From Erysipelotrichaceae bacterium (GTDB lineage Bacteria > Bacillota_I > Bacilli_A > Erysipelotrichales > Erysipelotrichaceae), in the NCBI GenBank assembly GCA_017614055.1, contig JAGACP010000105.1, positions 1 to 5,900 on the forward strand: DNA of 5,900 nucleotides, in the 5' to 3' direction. A program made the position numbers and the translations under genes. Positions 4,989 to 5,900 of the stretch are shown here, in pieces; position 1 is the stretch's first letter, and every line of letters starts with the position of its first letter. Below the pieces are notes generated by a model. The model ran no database searches. It was not told the origin of the DNA and was given only the letters and a program-made list of their open reading frames with translations.

Positions 4989-5900
4989 ATGAATATGGCG
5001 GAAAAGAAACAGTCTCTGCTGGCTCTTATCGAGATCATGAAGAAATACTCCGACGAGCGGCATCCGTTGACCATCAAAGAGATACAGAACTACCTGCTGA
5101 ACGAATATGACATCAATCTTGACCGCAGGACTCTGTATGCATCCATGGAACTGCTCAGGGACTTCAATTACGAAGTCAGCGAATATGACGGAAAAGGATA
5201 CTATCTCATCGAAAGACAGTTCGAGAAAGGAGAGATACTCCTTCTGTGCAATGCCGTCCATGCCTCGCATTTCATCTCCGCGAAACAGTCCGACGATCTG
5301 ATCAAGAAACTGCTCAACACCCAGTCAAAATACCAGCAGAGCGAATTCAGGGACAAGGTATACATGGCCAATCCATTGAAGACTCCCAACAGACAGCTGC
5401 TTCTAAACATCGAAGAAGTATCCGATGCCATAAGGGACAGCAGGCAGCTTTCATTCAGATACATGAGATACGACAGCAGCAAGCAGCTTGTCGAAAGAAG
5501 ACCTGAACCGTACATCGTGGAACCCCGCTACATCGTCTATGCCGACAGCAGGCCTTACCTGATCGTGACCTCGCAGAATCATGAAGGTTTCATCCACTAC
5601 CGTCTCGACAGGATGAAAGATGTCAGGGTCCTGAAAGAAAAATCAAGGATACTCCCGAAACAGAGCGATCCTTACGAATACGCCAGAAACAAACTCTTCA
5701 TGTATACGGGAGAGACATATATGGTCACATACAGATGCAAAGAATCGGTCATGGACCATATGATAGACATCTTCGGAACGGACCTTCTGGTCATTCCGGA
5801 CAAGGAAGATACCTTCATCATCAAGGTCAGGACCTCCGAACAGGGAGCCCTCTATCTCGCCCAGCAGTTCATGGAGAACATCACCATCGTGGAACCTGAA
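4989..5900 (+). CDS. WYL-domain transcriptional regulator (3' end outside window)
   Basis: The frame is open from 4989 to the last base (304 codons) with no stop, so the 3' end is missing. Residues about 8-76 form a DeoR/HTH_11-type winged helix, with the recognition region near LDRRTLYASMELL (44-56) and a wing-like EYDGKGYYLI (65-74). A helical linker follows. The WYL domain starts near SFRYMRY (about 154) and includes the EPRYIVY strand, a PYLIV strand where the family has W-Y-L-hydrophobic (the Trp is Pro here), and HYRLDRM matching the usual FRLDRI. WYL domains sense ligands, in several cases nucleic acid, and many such regulators control DNA-damage or defence genes. Two in-frame starts exist: ATG 4989 lies 4 nt and ATG 4995 lies 10 nt after GGAG (4981-4984). 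Either is possible, a difference of two residues. It is divergent from the HIRAN gene, suggesting local regulation. Confidence 0.88.
   Translation, partial: MNMAEKKQSLLALIEIMKKYSDERHPLTIKEIQNYLLNEYDINLDRRTLYASMELLRDFNYEVSEYDGKGYYLIERQFEKGEILLLCNAVHASHFISAKQSDDLIKKLLNTQSKYQQSEFRDKVYMANPLKTPNRQLLLNIEEVSDAIRDSRQLSFRYMRYDSSKQLVERRPEPYIVEPRYIVYADSRPYLIVTSQNHEGFIHYRLDRMKDVRVLKEKSRILPKQSDPYEYARNKLFMYTGETYMVTYRCKESVMDHMIDIFGTDLLVIPDKEDTFIIKVRTSEQGALYLAQQFMENITIVEPE

Noticed and set aside
4890..5515. Minus-strand open frames opposite the WYL gene (4890-5270 and 5201-5515)
   Set aside because: Both are shadows of the WYL regulator, overlap each other, have no convincing start signals and show no domain patterns.

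Overview
The window looks like chromosomal DNA from an anaerobic or fermentative member of the Bacillota (Firmicutes), perhaps a clostridial or Erysipelotrichia-type gut organism. The support is purine-rich Shine-Dalgarno (SD) sites before most genes, TATAAT-type -10 boxes, a ferredoxin of the kind found in 2-oxoacid:ferredoxin oxidoreductases, and protein families common in that phylum. Base composition is moderate, and TGA is read as stop. No genus can be named from this window.

Layout. (1) Positions 1-255, minus strand: a 63-aa 2[4Fe-4S] ferredoxin (KorD/VorD type) with its own promoter. It overlaps the first codons of the next gene, which runs off the left edge. (2) Positions 256-820: a divergent intergenic region with a hairpin plus U-tract, then a plus-strand gene for a 117-aa protein made almost entirely of ~23-residue repeats. 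A strong bidirectional terminator follows (864-893). (3) Positions 904-2712, minus strand: a ~602-aa membrane protein resembling CASTOR/POLLUX-type ion channels, with two transmembrane (TM) helices and two RCK-like modules. A terminator (2789-2817) separates it from the next gene upstream. (4) Positions 2824-4897, minus strand: three genes read HIRAN protein, then macro domain plus C-terminal helical domain, then a VWA (von Willebrand factor A) MIDAS protein. (5) Positions 4898-4988: a 91-bp divergent control region. (6) Positions 4989-5900, plus strand: a WYL-domain regulator whose 3' end lies beyond the window.

The most interesting part is 2824-5900. A WYL regulator is divergent from a HIRAN domain (in HLTF a 3'-ssDNA-end binder), a macro domain (ADP-ribose-type ligand) fused to a probable nucleic-acid-binding domain, and a metal-dependent VWA adaptor. 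This combination suggests a DNA-damage, NAD-metabolite or phage-stress response module; that function is inference. The macro protein has lost the usual NAAN motif (DPTD here). The VWA gene has two unexplained dyads upstream, one of which places the ribosome-binding site in a hairpin loop and the start codon at the base of its stem. No tRNA, rRNA, CRISPR array or insertion sequence was seen.
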